Notes: generated by a model not told the origin, from the sequence alone. A stretch of DNA of 64,000 nucleotides from Kamptonema formosum PCC 10802 (GCF_000332335.1 NZ_KB235948.1:3104707-3168706), one strand, 5' to 3'. Positions 9,733 through 18,369 are shown, counted from the first letter of the stretch. Translations and numbers: made by a program.

Positions 9733-10093
9733 AGAAGACCCCCCAGAGAAATCAACTCTTAAACATTTAATTTGGTTTGTGTGGCGGCGCGGCACGTCCC
9801 TCGCTCCAGGAGGAGACAGGTAGAGGCGCGACCTGTCGCGTCTCTAGAAATAATGAGAGTGCGGGCCGTTTTGCCAGCCCCGCTAAAATAGCAAATTAGA
9901 TGTGCGTAACGCGGATCGCCACCGGTCGCCTGAGTTTAGCTACAGCAGCCGGTGGCAGAATTCCAGTTATAAAGAAGAGAGAAAAGACCGGCAGTCTTCG
10001 GTAAACGAATTGAGCGGAAAGCCAGACAGGGAGAGCGAGAGACAGACAAAAAATCCCCCAATCCCCAAATCCCGGCTCCCACCTTTCCACCGG
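9733..10093. other. Gap without a recognised gene
   Basis: 361 bases between two minus-strand genes. It holds a short inverted repeat around GACAGGTAGAGGCGCGACCTGTC (9814-9836) and a 64-codon open frame on the minus strand with no family features. Nothing else seen. Confidence 0.5.
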
Positions 10094-10975
10094 CTATTCT
10101 CGCCGCAACTTAGGATTGACGAACTCGTTCAACCCCTCTCCCACCAGCGACAGCCCCACAACCATCAGCGTCAGGGCCAAACCGGGGAATAGGGCAGTCC
10201 ACCAGATGCCGGTGGGCAGCGCCTCCAGCGCTTGGCGCAAATCGTGCCCCCACTCCGCTGTCTCTTCCGGCAAACCCAAACCGAGAAATCCCAAACCCCC
10301 GAGGGTGAGAATGGCGTCAGCGGCGTTGAGGGTGAACACCACCGGCACGCTTTGAATCACGTTGAGGAAGAGGTAGCGGCTGAGAACTGTCCAAGTGTCG
10401 GCACCCATCGAGCGGGCGGCTTCGACAAACAGTTCAGTCTTGACGCTGACGGTGTGGTTGCGGACTATCCGATAGTATTGCGGGATGTAGGAAATACTCA
10501 GGGCGATGGCGGCATTGAGCACTCCCCGCCCGACGACAAAGGCCAGGGTAATCGACAGCAGCAGTCCGGGGAGGGTGTAGATGGTATCCATCAAAAACAG
10601 CAGCGCCCGGTCGAGTCTGCCCCCCACATAGCCGCTCACCATACCCAAGGGCACGCCGGCAACCAGACTGAGTGCTGTAGCCAGGATAACCACTTGCCAT
10701 GCAGCTTGGCTGCCGAACAGGGTGCGCGAGAATACATCGTAGCCCAGGCCGCTGGTGCCGAACCAGTGGCTGGGGGAGGGTGGCTCGTGCAAGGGGTTGC
10801 TGAGGAATTCTGTGGGGCTCTGTATCCATCCCCGCGCCAGGAAAGTGGGAGCCAAGAGGGCGGTGAGCACGAAAAACAGGGTAATCGCCAGCCCCACCCA
10901 CATCATCTGCATGGAGAGGCTGGGGCGAGCGGAAAGACGTAAAAATCGGGGCAGTTGCAGTCTGCTAGGAGCCAT
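10094..10975 (-). CDS. ABC transporter permease, DppC/OppC type
   Basis: A 293-residue inner-membrane permease. It has the DppC/OppC layout: one N-terminal membrane helix (about 25-48), a periplasmic stretch with HWFGTSGLGYDVFSR typical of peptide and nickel permeases, then five helices. The coupling loop that contacts the ATPase is EAARSMGADTWTVLSRYL (about 185-202). Such permeases pair with a DppB partner, two ATPases and a binding protein. None of these is next to it: the neighbours are a hypothetical protein and NTRC. Its partners must therefore be encoded elsewhere. Likely substrate is an oligopeptide, but nothing here specifies it. Confidence 0.9.
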   Translation of the reverse strand: MAPSRLQLPRFLRLSARPSLSMQMMWVGLAITLFFVLTALLAPTFLARGWIQSPTEFLSNPLHEPPSPSHWFGTSGLGYDVFSRTLFGSQAAWQVVILATALSLVAGVPLGMVSGYVGGRLDRALLFLMDTIYTLPGLLLSITLAFVVGRGVLNAAIALSISYIPQYYRIVRNHTVSVKTELFVEAARSMGADTWTVLSRYLFLNVIQSVPVVFTLNAADAILTLGGLGFLGLGLPEETAEWGHDLRQALEALPTGIWWTALFPGLALTLMVVGLSLVGEGLNEFVNPKLRRE

Positions 10976-11067
10976 GAGAGTGGGGAGTAAGAACTAGGGA
11001 ATGATTGTATCCTCTAGTTTCCAACCACTCGCTCAAGTTTCCCTACAGATTGCTACAGGGGGTGTGC

Positions 11068-11090
11068 GGTGCGTTCTCCCGGAACGCACC
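11068..11090 (-). terminator. Strong hairpin after the NTRC gene
   Basis: GGTGCGTTC (11068-11076) pairs perfectly with GAACGCACC (11082-11090) around a five-base loop, just past the minus-strand stop codon. There is no T run, so this may be a repeat-type hairpin rather than a true intrinsic terminator. The GGAACGCACC core recurs at 5290, 38865 and 54115. Confidence 0.5.
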
Positions 11091-11096
11091 CTACTG

Positions 11097-12467
11097 CTAC
11101 AGATTGCTTTCAATCAATTGCCGGTACTGGCTCTTTTGCTTGACGCCCTTGAGCTCGCCCACTTTGTCTTTGTGCTTGAAGAACTGAATGGTGGGCGTTC
11201 CGGTGACACCGGCAGCCTCGGCAATGTTTGGGTCTTGCTCAATGTCGATCTCGACATAGTGAATTTTGCCATCGAACTCATCCACAACTTTGCTCAAAAT
11301 GGGCTTGAGGGTGTGGCATGGCCCACAGGTGGGTGAGGAATATTTTACCACGATCAGCCGGTCGCTATCATGGTACAGCTTGCGCAGCGCCCAGCCCCCC
11401 TCGTGCCGCGTCGAGGAGATGTTAAATGTCGCTTCTGTCTCCACCGGCTTTTCTTCAGCCGCCTTTTGAGCCGGCTTCTCAGCCTCACCGGCTTGATGGA
11501 ATTCCTGCGCCAGCCCCTTCTCGGACAGCCACCGCTCGGCTAGCATCGCCGCCATGCAGCCTGTGCCGGCAGCTGTGATCGCTTGGCGGAACTCGTGATC
11601 TTGCACGTCACCGGCAGCATAAACCCCCTCGACGCTAGTCCCCACCGAACCGTGCTGGGTGACAATATAGCCCACTGGGTCGAGTTCCAGCTGCCCCTGG
11701 AACAGTTGAGTGTTGGGAGTGTGGCCAATGGCGTAGAACAGCCCCTTCACCGGCAAGTCGCTGACTTCGCCGGTCTTGCTGTTTCTCACTTTCATCCCTT
11801 GCATCAGCCCGCCTTCCTCACCGAACACATCCACCGCCTCGGTGTTCCAGTGCACGGTGATTTTGGGGTGGCTCAACACCCGGTCTTGCATGGCTTTGGA
11901 GGCTCGCATTTTGTCGGAGCGCACCAGCAGGTGCACGTGACTGGCGTATTTGGTGAGATAGATGGACTCTTCCGCCGCCGTGTCGCCGCCGCCAATCACC
12001 GCCAGCTCCACTCCTTTGAAGATTGGGGTGGCTCCGTCACAAATCGCGCAAGCTGAAACGCCCTGATTCCAGAATTTTAGCTCACTTGGCAAGCCGAGCC
12101 GTTTCGCGGTTGCGCCGGTGGCTATCACTATGGCGTGGGCTCTGACTTCTCGCTCTTGGGATAGCACAGTAAAAGGACGCTGGCTCAAGTCTACAGAAAT
12201 CACATCTTCTGTGACTAGCTCAGCCCCCCACCGCGCCGCCTGCGCTTTCATCCTGTCCATTAATTCTGGCCCTGTCACCCCTTCCGGAAAGCCCGGAAAG
12301 TTCTCCACTTCGGTGGTGGTCATCAGCTGGCCACCCGGGATGCCCCCCATTTGATAGCCTTCAAACACCAAGGGCTTCAGGTTGGCCCGTCCTGCGTAGA
12401 TGGCCGCAGTATAGCCGGCAGGGCCAGAACCAATAATCACCAAGTTTTCTACTGTTGGGCTTGCCAT
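11097..12467 (-). CDS. ntrC: NADPH-thioredoxin reductase fused to thioredoxin (NTRC)
   Basis: A 456-residue bifunctional flavoprotein passing electrons from NADPH to disulfides, including 2-Cys peroxiredoxin, in photosynthetic cells. Residues 1-315 are thioredoxin reductase: FAD loop [12 protein letters not shown] (11-22), redox pair C140-A-I-C143 followed by DG, and NADPH loop GGGDTAAEE (about 160). A linker rich in Ala, Glu and Pro leads to a C-terminal thioredoxin domain with active-site C381-G-P-C384 and the cis-Pro in GTPTIQFF. This fusion is typical of plastids and many cyanobacteria. The symbol is used here in the photosynthesis sense and has nothing to do with the nitrogen regulator NtrC. 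It is probably transcribed alone. Confidence 0.95.
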   Translation of the reverse strand: MASPTVENLVIIGSGPAGYTAAIYAGRANLKPLVFEGYQMGGIPGGQLMTTTEVENFPGFPEGVTGPELMDRMKAQAARWGAELVTEDVISVDLSQRPFTVLSQEREVRAHAIVIATGATAKRLGLPSELKFWNQGVSACAICDGATPIFKGVELAVIGGGDTAAEESIYLTKYASHVHLLVRSDKMRASKAMQDRVLSHPKITVHWNTEAVDVFGEEGGLMQGMKVRNSKTGEVSDLPVKGLFYAIGHTPNTQLFQGQLELDPVGYIVTQHGSVGTSVEGVYAAGDVQDHEFRQAITAAGTGCMAAMLAERWLSEKGLAQEFHQAGEAEKPAQKAAEEKPVETEATFNISSTRHEGGWALRKLYHDSDRLIVVKYSSPTCGPCHTLKPILSKVVDEFDGKIHYVEIDIEQDPNIAEAAGVTGTPTIQFFKHKDKVGELKGVKQKSQYRQLIESNL

Positions 12468-12732
12468 ACACTAACTCAAACTCATAATGACTACGCTTAG
12501 TATACCACAACTCCCCTTTACCAGACAGCCGAACCGAGCGACGGGGGGGGTGGCCCGAGGTGCCGGTGAGCCGGCGAAACGAGAAGAAACCGGGGGTTCC
12601 CGCAGGCTGTGCCGGATAGCCTAACTGACTCACTGAATAGAACAAAGACTTTCAATAAGTGGGCTTCCTGGGAGATTGAACCTGCTAGGAAATCAACATC
12701 TAAGTCGATTAGCCGTGAAGGAGGTTTATTTG

Positions 12733-13203
12733 ATGCACAGCAAGTTTGTCAAAGCAATCTTTGCCGTGATACTGTTTGTGGGATTTAGCTTTATGAGCTT
12801 TGATGCCGCTTATGCCGCCCGCGCCAGAGACTACAGTCCGAGCGAGTTCCGGTCTGTGTTAAATGGCTTGGGATATAACGTCACCCTGGGGGATACCCTA
12901 ACAGATGAAGCCACCAAGAAAGCTATCAGTGATTTTCAGAAGGCTTACAAGCTAACGGCTGATGGCGTAGCGGGAGGGCAAACTCAGGACGTGGCAGCCG
13001 ATTTGGTCAAAAATCTTCAGGGCTCGCTGAACCTGGTTGTCCAACCCAGCCCTGAACTGCCGCGCAACCAGTTTTATGGCCCGCGAACCGAGGCAGCCGT
13101 CAAAGCCTTTCAGAAACAATATAAACTGTCAGAGACCGGCATCGCCACTCTGCCAGTTCGCCAGAAACTCGACCAGGAGGCCAAAAGAATTCTGGGCAAA
13201 TAA
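12733..13203 (+). CDS. Secreted peptidoglycan-binding-like protein
   Basis: A 156-residue protein. I start it at the ATG at 12733 because GGAGG lies nine bases before it and a signal peptide begins there: KFVKAIFAVILFVGFSFMSF ending in DAAYAA, a good cleavage site. The mature part has two copies of a peptidoglycan-binding-1-like pattern: LGYNVTLGDTLTDEATKKAI with DFQKAYKLTADGVAG, and FYGPRTEAAVKAF with QKQYKLSETGIA. This fold binds the cell wall without enzymatic activity. No nuclease or hydrolase domain is attached. A terminator-like hairpin follows 50 bases on. Confidence 0.8.
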   Translation: MHSKFVKAIFAVILFVGFSFMSFDAAYAARARDYSPSEFRSVLNGLGYNVTLGDTLTDEATKKAISDFQKAYKLTADGVAGGQTQDVAADLVKNLQGSLNLVVQPSPELPRNQFYGPRTEAAVKAFQKQYKLSETGIATLPVRQKLDQEAKRILGK

Positions 13204-13252
13204 ATAGGCCCACAAAACATTCGCTCCGCGCCGCCTCTCCCAGAAACGCCCC

Positions 13253-13285
13253 AGAAACCCGGTTTGTTCAAGAAACCGGGTTTCT
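13253..13285 (+). terminator. Terminator-like hairpin
   Basis: AGAAACCCGGTTT pairs over 13 bases with AAACCGGGTTTCT around a seven-base loop, 50 bases after the stop of the gene ending at 13203. The GAAACCCGGTTTC palindrome recurs often in this window, so it is both a dispersed repeat and a plausible terminator. Confidence 0.6.
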
Positions 13286-13461
13286 TGCTATTCGCCCCTG
13301 AATTCCGTTTGAATAATTTAAACTCACACAAATGTGGCGCAGGGCATCCCGCCAGTCAAGTGCCGCTGCGGCAGACTTTTTATTATCCCCAGTTTCAGCT
13401 AGCGCCTATTTAATAATGAGTAATAAAATGGATTTGATGTAAGCCGCCTTTAAGGGGACCC

Positions 13462-14133
13462 GTGATGGAGCGAGTGCTAGAACCGGAAGTGATGGACACC
13501 TGGGAAGAAGCGATTGAGTATGACTCAATGGACTTCACCGAGATAAATACTGCCTTTGCCCAACGTGCCGTGGAGTTAGGGCCACCGGCAGGTCAAGTGC
13601 TGGACGCCGGCACCGGCACAGCGCGCATCCCCATTATAATAAGCCAGATGCGCCCGCAGTGGCAGCTGACCTGCACCGACCTGTCAAAAAACATGCTCCT
13701 GGCCGGTGCCAGGAATGTTGAGACAGCTGGGTTGCTTGGGCAGATTCAGCTGGAACTCGCTGACGCCAAGCAGCTGGATTATGAAGATGGCCGGTTTGAC
13801 ATGGTGATTTCCAACAGCCTCGTCCACCACTTGCCAGATCCGCTGCCATTTTTCCTGGAACTCAAGCGAGTGCTAAAACCCAACGGCGCTATCTTGATTC
13901 GGGATTTAATTCGACCGGCATCTCCGGATTTTGTCGATGCCTTCGTTGCCGGTATCGGTGCCGAATACAGCGCCCACCAGAAACAGCTGTTCCGGGATTC
14001 CCTGCACGCCGCGTTTACTCTAGAGGAGGTGAATCAGCTTGTGTTCGCCGCCCAGTTAGACGGGGTGAGAGTCTATCAATCCAGCGACCGGCACTGGACA
14101 GCTGAGCGTGCTTGGGCGGAGGGCGGGCAATAA
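13462..14133 (+). CDS. Class I SAM-dependent methyltransferase
   Basis: A 223-residue soluble methyltransferase. The SAM-binding motif I is QVLDAGTGTARIPI (about 45-58); the acidic end of strand two is CTDLS (about 73-77); motif VI-like LKRVLKPNGAILIRDL lies near 138-153. These place it in the methyltransf_11/25 group, whose substrates range from quinones to small metabolites. Start is GTG at 13462 or ATG directly after it at 13465; GGGGACC is the nearest ribosome site. It ends 25 bases before the convergent macro-domain gene. Substrate unknown. Confidence 0.85.
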   Translation: MMERVLEPEVMDTWEEAIEYDSMDFTEINTAFAQRAVELGPPAGQVLDAGTGTARIPIIISQMRPQWQLTCTDLSKNMLLAGARNVETAGLLGQIQLELADAKQLDYEDGRFDMVISNSLVHHLPDPLPFFLELKRVLKPNGAILIRDLIRPASPDFVDAFVAGIGAEYSAHQKQLFRDSLHAAFTLEEVNQLVFAAQLDGVRVYQSSDRHWTAERAWAEGGQ

Positions 14134-14158
14134 GAACGCCCACCCCAGTGGGGGAAAT

Positions 14159-14677
14159 TTATCCCATTACTTCCGCCATACCCCTGGTGAAGCGCTGCAT
14201 CATCAGTTCCCCAACAACCACAAAGAAAACCTTCTCAATCGTGGTGTTTGTCTCCAAAAATTCTAGGGTGGCAGCTGTAGCAAATTTAGCCGCGCGTTTG
14301 ACCCGGAAACGATACATGCCCACGCTCAGGGGTGGGAAAGCAATCGTGCGGAGGTCGTGCTGATCTGCTAAAGTTAAACAGCTGTGATAGCATTGAGCCA
14401 GCATCTTCGGCTCTCCATGTTTGCCGTCCAGCCACACTGGGCAAACGGTGTGGATCGCCCACTTTGCTCCCAGGTTGAAGCCCGGAGTAATTTTAGCTTC
14501 GCCGAGTTGACAGCCATTCAGCTGGCGGCACGCTTCTAACAATTCTGGGCCGGCAGCCTGGTGAATAGTTTTGTAGATGCCGGTGCCCTTCACGAGAGAA
14601 GACAGCGCGGGAATGACGATAGCATCCACTTTGATTGTGGTAATATCGCCTTCAACCAGTTCCAATCGATCGGTCAT
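14159..14677 (-). CDS. Divergent macro domain protein
   Basis: A 172-residue single-domain protein. The macro domain frame is clear: LELVEGDITTIKVDAIVIPA at the start, IHQAAGPELLEACRQL, AIHTVCPVW and the second loop region IAFPPLSVGMYRFRVKRAA. Macro domains bind ADP-ribose, its 1-phosphate or related nucleotides. Two usual ligand positions differ: the NAAN of classical members reads IPALS after VDAIV, and the glycine-rich loop after it is VKGTGIYKTIH instead of GGGGVDGAIH. It may bind another ligand or have lost hydrolase activity. It is divergent from a NUDIX hydrolase gene, with 67 bases between the two starts. Confidence 0.85.
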   Translation of the reverse strand: MTDRLELVEGDITTIKVDAIVIPALSSLVKGTGIYKTIHQAAGPELLEACRQLNGCQLGEAKITPGFNLGAKWAIHTVCPVWLDGKHGEPKMLAQCYHSCLTLADQHDLRTIAFPPLSVGMYRFRVKRAAKFATAATLEFLETNTTIEKVFFVVVGELMMQRFTRGMAEVMG

Positions 14678-14744
14678 ATCATTTACTTGAGTTTCGGTCC
14701 AGTCTCAATTGTACAGGGGGCCGGCAGTCCATAGAGAAAACCCT

Positions 14745-15308
14745 ATGAAAGATTTAAAGAAGTGGCGGATATTGCGGTCGCAAGTCGTTTTTAATAATCC
14801 CTGGTGCCAAATCCGGCGAGATGAAGTAGAATTGCCGGCGGGCAACGTGATAGATGACTTTTTCGTAAATGTCAGACCGGATATAGCCCTGGTGTTCGCC
14901 GCTACTAAGACCGGCGAGATTGTGTTCGTGCGCCAGTACCGGCACGGCGTGGGGGAGATTTTGCTGGAACTGCCCGCCGGTGCTTTTAACCCAGAGGTTG
15001 AGACTCCTGCCTCAGCTGCGGCGCGGGAATTTACAGAAGAAACGGGTTATGTTTGCGAGAATCTAATTCAGATAGCAACGCTCTATGACAATCCGGTAAA
15101 AGATACAAATAAGATTCACTTGTTTGTTGCTAAGGATGCTGAGAGGGCGGGGGAGCAACTTTTAGATGTTACGGAAGAGATTGAAGTGGTGCTGGTGCCG
15201 GTGGGAGAGGTGATGGAGAGAATCTCTGCGGGGGAGATTTGTGTTTCAGGAAGTGTTGCGGCGGTTTTTTTGGGATTGAACTTCTTAAGGGAGTGCCGGT
15301 GGGTTTAG
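14745..15308 (+). CDS. NUDIX hydrolase (ADP-ribose pyrophosphatase-like)
   Basis: A 187-residue enzyme of the group that cleaves ADP-ribose or other nucleoside diphosphate compounds. The NUDIX box ends in AAREFTEETGY and is preceded by LLELPAGAFN, the LPAG start common to ADP-ribose pyrophosphatases; the spacing to the first Glu is one residue longer than the textbook pattern. I start it at ATG 14745, since the upstream frame has no hydrophobic or conserved content. It shares a 67-base divergent promoter region with the macro domain gene, so both may act on ADP-ribose compounds. That link is inference. Confidence 0.88.
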   Translation: MKDLKKWRILRSQVVFNNPWCQIRRDEVELPAGNVIDDFFVNVRPDIALVFAATKTGEIVFVRQYRHGVGEILLELPAGAFNPEVETPASAAAREFTEETGYVCENLIQIATLYDNPVKDTNKIHLFVAKDAERAGEQLLDVTEEIEVVLVPVGEVMERISAGEICVSGSVAAVFLGLNFLRECRWV

Positions 15309-15342
15309 GGGTTTTGAGGACAGGCGAGAGGACAGGCGGGGG

Positions 15343-15361
15343 GACAGGCGGGACGCCTGTC
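15343..15361. repeat. Intergenic hairpin GACAGGCG-GGA-CGCCTGTC
   Basis: A perfect 8-bp stem preceded by two further GACAGGCG half copies (from 15318). It lies between convergent genes and belongs to the same family as 7682, 8915 and 16280. Confidence 0.7.
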
Positions 15362-15486
15362 CTACGTCTGGAAGGGGAGGGGGAGAGACGAGATGCCGGT
15401 GCCAGCGTGCTAAACTGACTGTCCATAACTATAACGGCAAAGAAAGACTGTAGGAGCAAAGGGAAAACCGCTGTTTGGCGATTTAG

Positions 15487-16137
15487 TTACTCCCAATATT
15501 GTTCCCAATCATCCTTAAAAGCTTGTTGCAATTTGTTCATGTAAGCGGAAGTTTTAATCTTCACCATCCACAGGTTATTAGGGTGAGTGCCTCCTTTGCA
15601 GACCACACCTTCTGCCACCCCATATTTCCCCTCGCGAACATCATCTATAAATTGACCAGTCAGCTTGCCGCGATAAACGACTCGCGCAAGATTTAAGTTA
15701 CTAAAGTCACGAATTAATTCTTGAGGAGGGACAATACCTTGCTCAGTTCGCACATCGAAGAGAACAAGTTGTTTGGGGTCATCCTTATTATGCATTCCGG
15801 CGAACGAATTCGCCCCAAATAACTCTGTAAAAACTGTAATCTCAGGGCATTGATACTGCGGATTTTTTGTAAACAAAATTTCTAGGGATGTGGCAAAGTC
15901 TCTCCGAAAAATAGCTGGAGCGGCTTCTAAACCTGGATGGGCGGCATTGAAGTCGGCAATCCCCCTATCATCCAAATCAAACCTGTCACGGCGTGTGCCA
16001 AAAGCATACCAGCCAAGTTCAGCTTCCCAAACCCAGTGAAGATTGGTGCCGTCGTATTTCTCGAAGGCTATACATTTTCTCTGAGGGCAATTTTTGCTAT
16101 CTGGGATTTTAGGATAGGCAAGTGGAACTCGTGCCAT
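15487..16137 (-). CDS. RNA ligase family protein
   Basis: A 216-residue nucleotidyltransferase. Motif I is FEKYDGTNLHW with the nucleotide-accepting Lys27; motif III-like VFTELFG is near residue 117; motif IV is EGVVCKGG and motif V is LWMVKIKTSAY near the C-terminus. This set is typical of the Rnl2-like RNA ligase family, which joins a 3-OH to a 5-phosphate RNA end through an AMP intermediate. It is short, close to the catalytic core alone, with no C-terminal domain and no kinase or phosphatase attached. It could seal RNA nicks or repair tRNA; the substrate cannot be read from sequence. Neighbours are a NUDIX gene and ycf34. Confidence 0.85.
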   Translation of the reverse strand: MARVPLAYPKIPDSKNCPQRKCIAFEKYDGTNLHWVWEAELGWYAFGTRRDRFDLDDRGIADFNAAHPGLEAAPAIFRRDFATSLEILFTKNPQYQCPEITVFTELFGANSFAGMHNKDDPKQLVLFDVRTEQGIVPPQELIRDFSNLNLARVVYRGKLTGQFIDDVREGKYGVAEGVVCKGGTHPNNLWMVKIKTSAYMNKLQQAFKDDWEQYWE

Positions 16138-16279
16138 TGCGAGCGAAAAAGGTGTGGGAGAGATAGAGGCTACAATTTTAACACAAGTTGTTGTCTAGCA
16201 GCAATATAAAAAATGCGCAGCACCGGCATCTCCCCAGCGCCCCCCTGTGCCCCCCAGCGCCCCCCTAATCCAGGCGTAG

Positions 16280-16298
16280 CACAGGCGTCTCGCCTGTG
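16280..16298. repeat. Intergenic hairpin CACAGGCG-TCT-CGCCTGTG
   Basis: A perfect 8-bp stem, fourth member of the hairpin family. It lies between the stop codon of the ycf34 gene and the start of the RNA ligase gene. Confidence 0.7.
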
Positions 16299-16315
16299 CC
16301 AAATTCACCCCTTTC

Positions 16316-16600
16316 CTAAGTTGGAATCAACTCCCCAGGGCGCAACTTCGCCCACTTGCCAGCCTCCAACTTAAAACTCTTGCACCCCACAACATCCCAT
16401 TCCTTACCGAAATCTCCCTCCTGAACTATCCGCCCGTCATCTGTCACCAGCACCTTCGGAAAATAGTGATTCACATTAATGCTGGGTTCCACCGGCTCAA
16501 AATCCGGAGTTTCAGTCAAATGCGGCTGTTCGTGCTGCATTTCAACCATGTGGTAAGTTAAGCAGCGGTCTACATAGTGGCAGTTCACACAAATACACAT
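16316..16600 (-). CDS. ycf34: Ycf34 family protein
   Basis: A 94-residue protein starting MCICVNCHYVDRCLTYHMVE, which matches Ycf34 of cyanobacteria and red-algal plastids. Four Cys near the N-terminus (C2, C4, C7, C13) fit the iron-sulfur binding proposed for the family, which has been linked to photosynthetic electron transport. The open frame extends nine codons upstream, but the family begins at MCICVNC, so I use 16600. It is convergent with nothing and divergent from the CCA-adding gene. Confidence 0.92.
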   Translation of the reverse strand: MCICVNCHYVDRCLTYHMVEMQHEQPHLTETPDFEPVEPSINVNHYFPKVLVTDDGRIVQEGDFGKEWDVVGCKSFKLEAGKWAKLRPGELIPT

Positions 16601-16659
16601 AATTAAAACCCTCGTGCCATTCCGCAAAGATTCATTAAATCGATATAGCCTTTTTCCGA

Positions 16660-16690
16660 GAAACCGGGTTTCTTCAAGAAACCCGGTTTC
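16660..16690. repeat. GAAACCGGGTTTC hairpin between ycf34 and cca
   Basis: GAAACCGGGTTTC (16660-16672) pairs with GAAACCCGGTTTC (16678-16690) over 13 bases with a five-base loop. It sits between divergent genes, so it is a dispersed repeat rather than a terminator. Confidence 0.75.
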
Positions 16691-16768
16691 TGGGCTTTAC
16701 AGCGATTACAGTTAATCTAGCTCAAACAAACCGTTTCTTGCTCCCCTGCCAGATTGATTTTTCCTGCC

Positions 16769-18058
16769 ATGCCAAACCCAATACCGGCAACCTCTGCCCT
16801 CTCCCCCGAAAATTGGCCATTCAGCCCCGAATGCCTGCCCCAACCGGCTTACCTCGTTGGCGGCGCAGTGCGAGACGCCCTCCTCAGACGCCAGTCACAA
16901 TACCTAGACCTAGATTTTGTCCTGCCGGCAAACGCAGTGCAAACCGCCCGCCAGATTGCCAATCGTTACCGCGCCGGATTTGTCCTCCTTGATGCCGGCA
17001 GACAAATCGCCCGCGTCGTCTTTGAAAACGCCACCGCCGACTTCGCCCAACAAGAAGGCCCAACCCTGGAAACAGACCTCCACCGGCGCGACTTCACCGT
17101 CAACGCCATCGCCTGCAACCCCCACACCGGCGAACTCATAGATCCCCTGCTTGGCTGTGCCGACTTGCAAGCCGGTTTAATCCGCATGATCTCACCGGCA
17201 AATCTCCAAGATGACCCATTGCGATTATTGCGCGCCTACCGGCAAGCCTCGCAACTCGGCTTTACCATCGAACCGGCAACCGCAGCCGCCATTCGCCATC
17301 TCGCCCCCTCACTCGCCCAAATAGCCGCCGAACGAGTCCGCACAGAATTGAGCTATCTCCTCGCCACCCCCCGAGGCACCCCCCAGTTGCAAGCCGCCCT
17401 AGAAGATAACTTGCTGCAAACCTGGTTCCCCAGCGCCACCCTTCGCAATTTGCCCCTACTAGCAGAAATTGACCGGTCAGCCGTTCAGCTAAGAGAAACC
17501 TGGCCAGAATTAGGTGCCCAACTGTGCCGCGAAATTCGCGACACCCTGAAAACCTCCTTACTCGCCATTGCTAAACTGGCAAGTTTCCTAGATCCGGACC
17601 CCCAGCAAGCCGAGGAACAGCTGCTGAATTTGAAATACAGCAACTCCGAAATCAAAGCCGCCCTCGCCGTGGTAAAACAGTTGCCGCAACTGCAAGCAAC
17701 ACCTGAATCCATGCCGGTGAGAGAGCAGTATTTCCTATTTCGCAACCTCGGGCCAGTGTTTCCCGCCCTAGCCGTGACGGCGGTAGCAGCCGGCACACCT
17801 GCCGGTGCCATCGCCCCCCTCATCCAGCGCTACCTCACCCCAGAAGATCCTGTCGCCCATCCCGCACCCCTCCTCACCGGCAGCGACTTAATGGCCGCCT
17901 TGAATTTGCCCCCCGGGCCACAAGTCGGTTTCCTGCTCACAGAAATTGCCATAGCGCGCGCCGAAAATCGCATATTCACACCAGAAGCCGCCCTAAAATT
18001 TGCCTTCCAGCAACTGCGCCGCGAGAGCGGGGCCGAGGGAGGTGGCAAAACTTCTTGA
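16769..18058 (+). CDS. cca: CCA-adding tRNA nucleotidyltransferase
   Basis: A 429-residue class II tRNA nucleotidyltransferase that adds or repairs the 3-terminal CCA (or only CC or A) of tRNA. The N-terminal head has AYLVGGAVRDALL and the metal-binding pair in YLDLDFVL; the nucleotide-recognition motif is HRRDFTVNAIA; the tail segment LRLLRAYRQASQLGF follows. The C-terminal part is divergent, as usual. Some cyanobacteria split CC- and A-addition between two enzymes, so the exact activity is open. I choose ATG 16769 over an in-frame TTG five codons earlier. Its last codons overlap the promoter of the next gene. Confidence 0.92.
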   Translation: MPNPIPATSALSPENWPFSPECLPQPAYLVGGAVRDALLRRQSQYLDLDFVLPANAVQTARQIANRYRAGFVLLDAGRQIARVVFENATADFAQQEGPTLETDLHRRDFTVNAIACNPHTGELIDPLLGCADLQAGLIRMISPANLQDDPLRLLRAYRQASQLGFTIEPATAAAIRHLAPSLAQIAAERVRTELSYLLATPRGTPQLQAALEDNLLQTWFPSATLRNLPLLAEIDRSAVQLRETWPELGAQLCREIRDTLKTSLLAIAKLASFLDPDPQQAEEQLLNLKYSNSEIKAALAVVKQLPQLQATPESMPVREQYFLFRNLGPVFPALAVTAVAAGTPAGAIAPLIQRYLTPEDPVAHPAPLLTGSDLMAALNLPPGPQVGFLLTEIAIARAENRIFTPEAALKFAFQQLRRESGAEGGGKTS

Positions 18059-18083
18059 CACTCACCCCGCCGCGTGCTAAAAT
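18055..18083 (+). promoter_or_regulatory. Strong sigma70-type promoter
   Basis: TTGACA at 18055-18060 and TAAAAT at 18078-18083 with exactly 17 bases between. The -35 overlaps the stop codon of cca. It would drive the small basic gene at 18190 with a leader of about 100 bases that includes the hairpin GCTGCT / AGCAGC. Confidence 0.7.
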
Positions 18084-18189
18084 AAACATTTCGCTCTAGT
18101 GTCCGGGCTGCTGTTGGCAGCAGCTTTTGGGCGCTCTGAGTTGCGGGTGACAAATGTTACTCGCCCCCTATTGTTGTTCTGAGGCCATC

Positions 18190-18369
18190 ATGGCTAAACG
18201 CCGCAACCCTAAAAAAGAAAAAGCTCTCCGCAACCTAGCTTACGCTCGCCGATTTCGCAAACGAACCGCACCAGGCAGTTTTGGTAAAAGGCGCTTCTGG
18301 CGCGACAATCGCCAGGAAGACACTAGAGAAGAGAAAGATAGCATGAGCGCCGAGGACATGAATGTCTGA
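18190..18369 (+). CDS. Small, very basic conserved protein
   Basis: A 59-residue protein beginning MAKRRNPKKEKALRNLAYAR and ending in an acidic tail (EDTREEKDSMSAEDMNV). The N-terminal two thirds is rich in Lys and Arg, as in small ribosomal or nucleic-acid binding proteins. I think related short proteins occur in other cyanobacteria, but know no function. The ATG at 18190 is preferred over the upstream frame because the basic segment starts there. A textbook promoter lies about 110 bases upstream, which suggests strong expression. Confidence 0.75.
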   Translation: MAKRRNPKKEKALRNLAYARRFRKRTAPGSFGKRRFWRDNRQEDTREEKDSMSAEDMNV

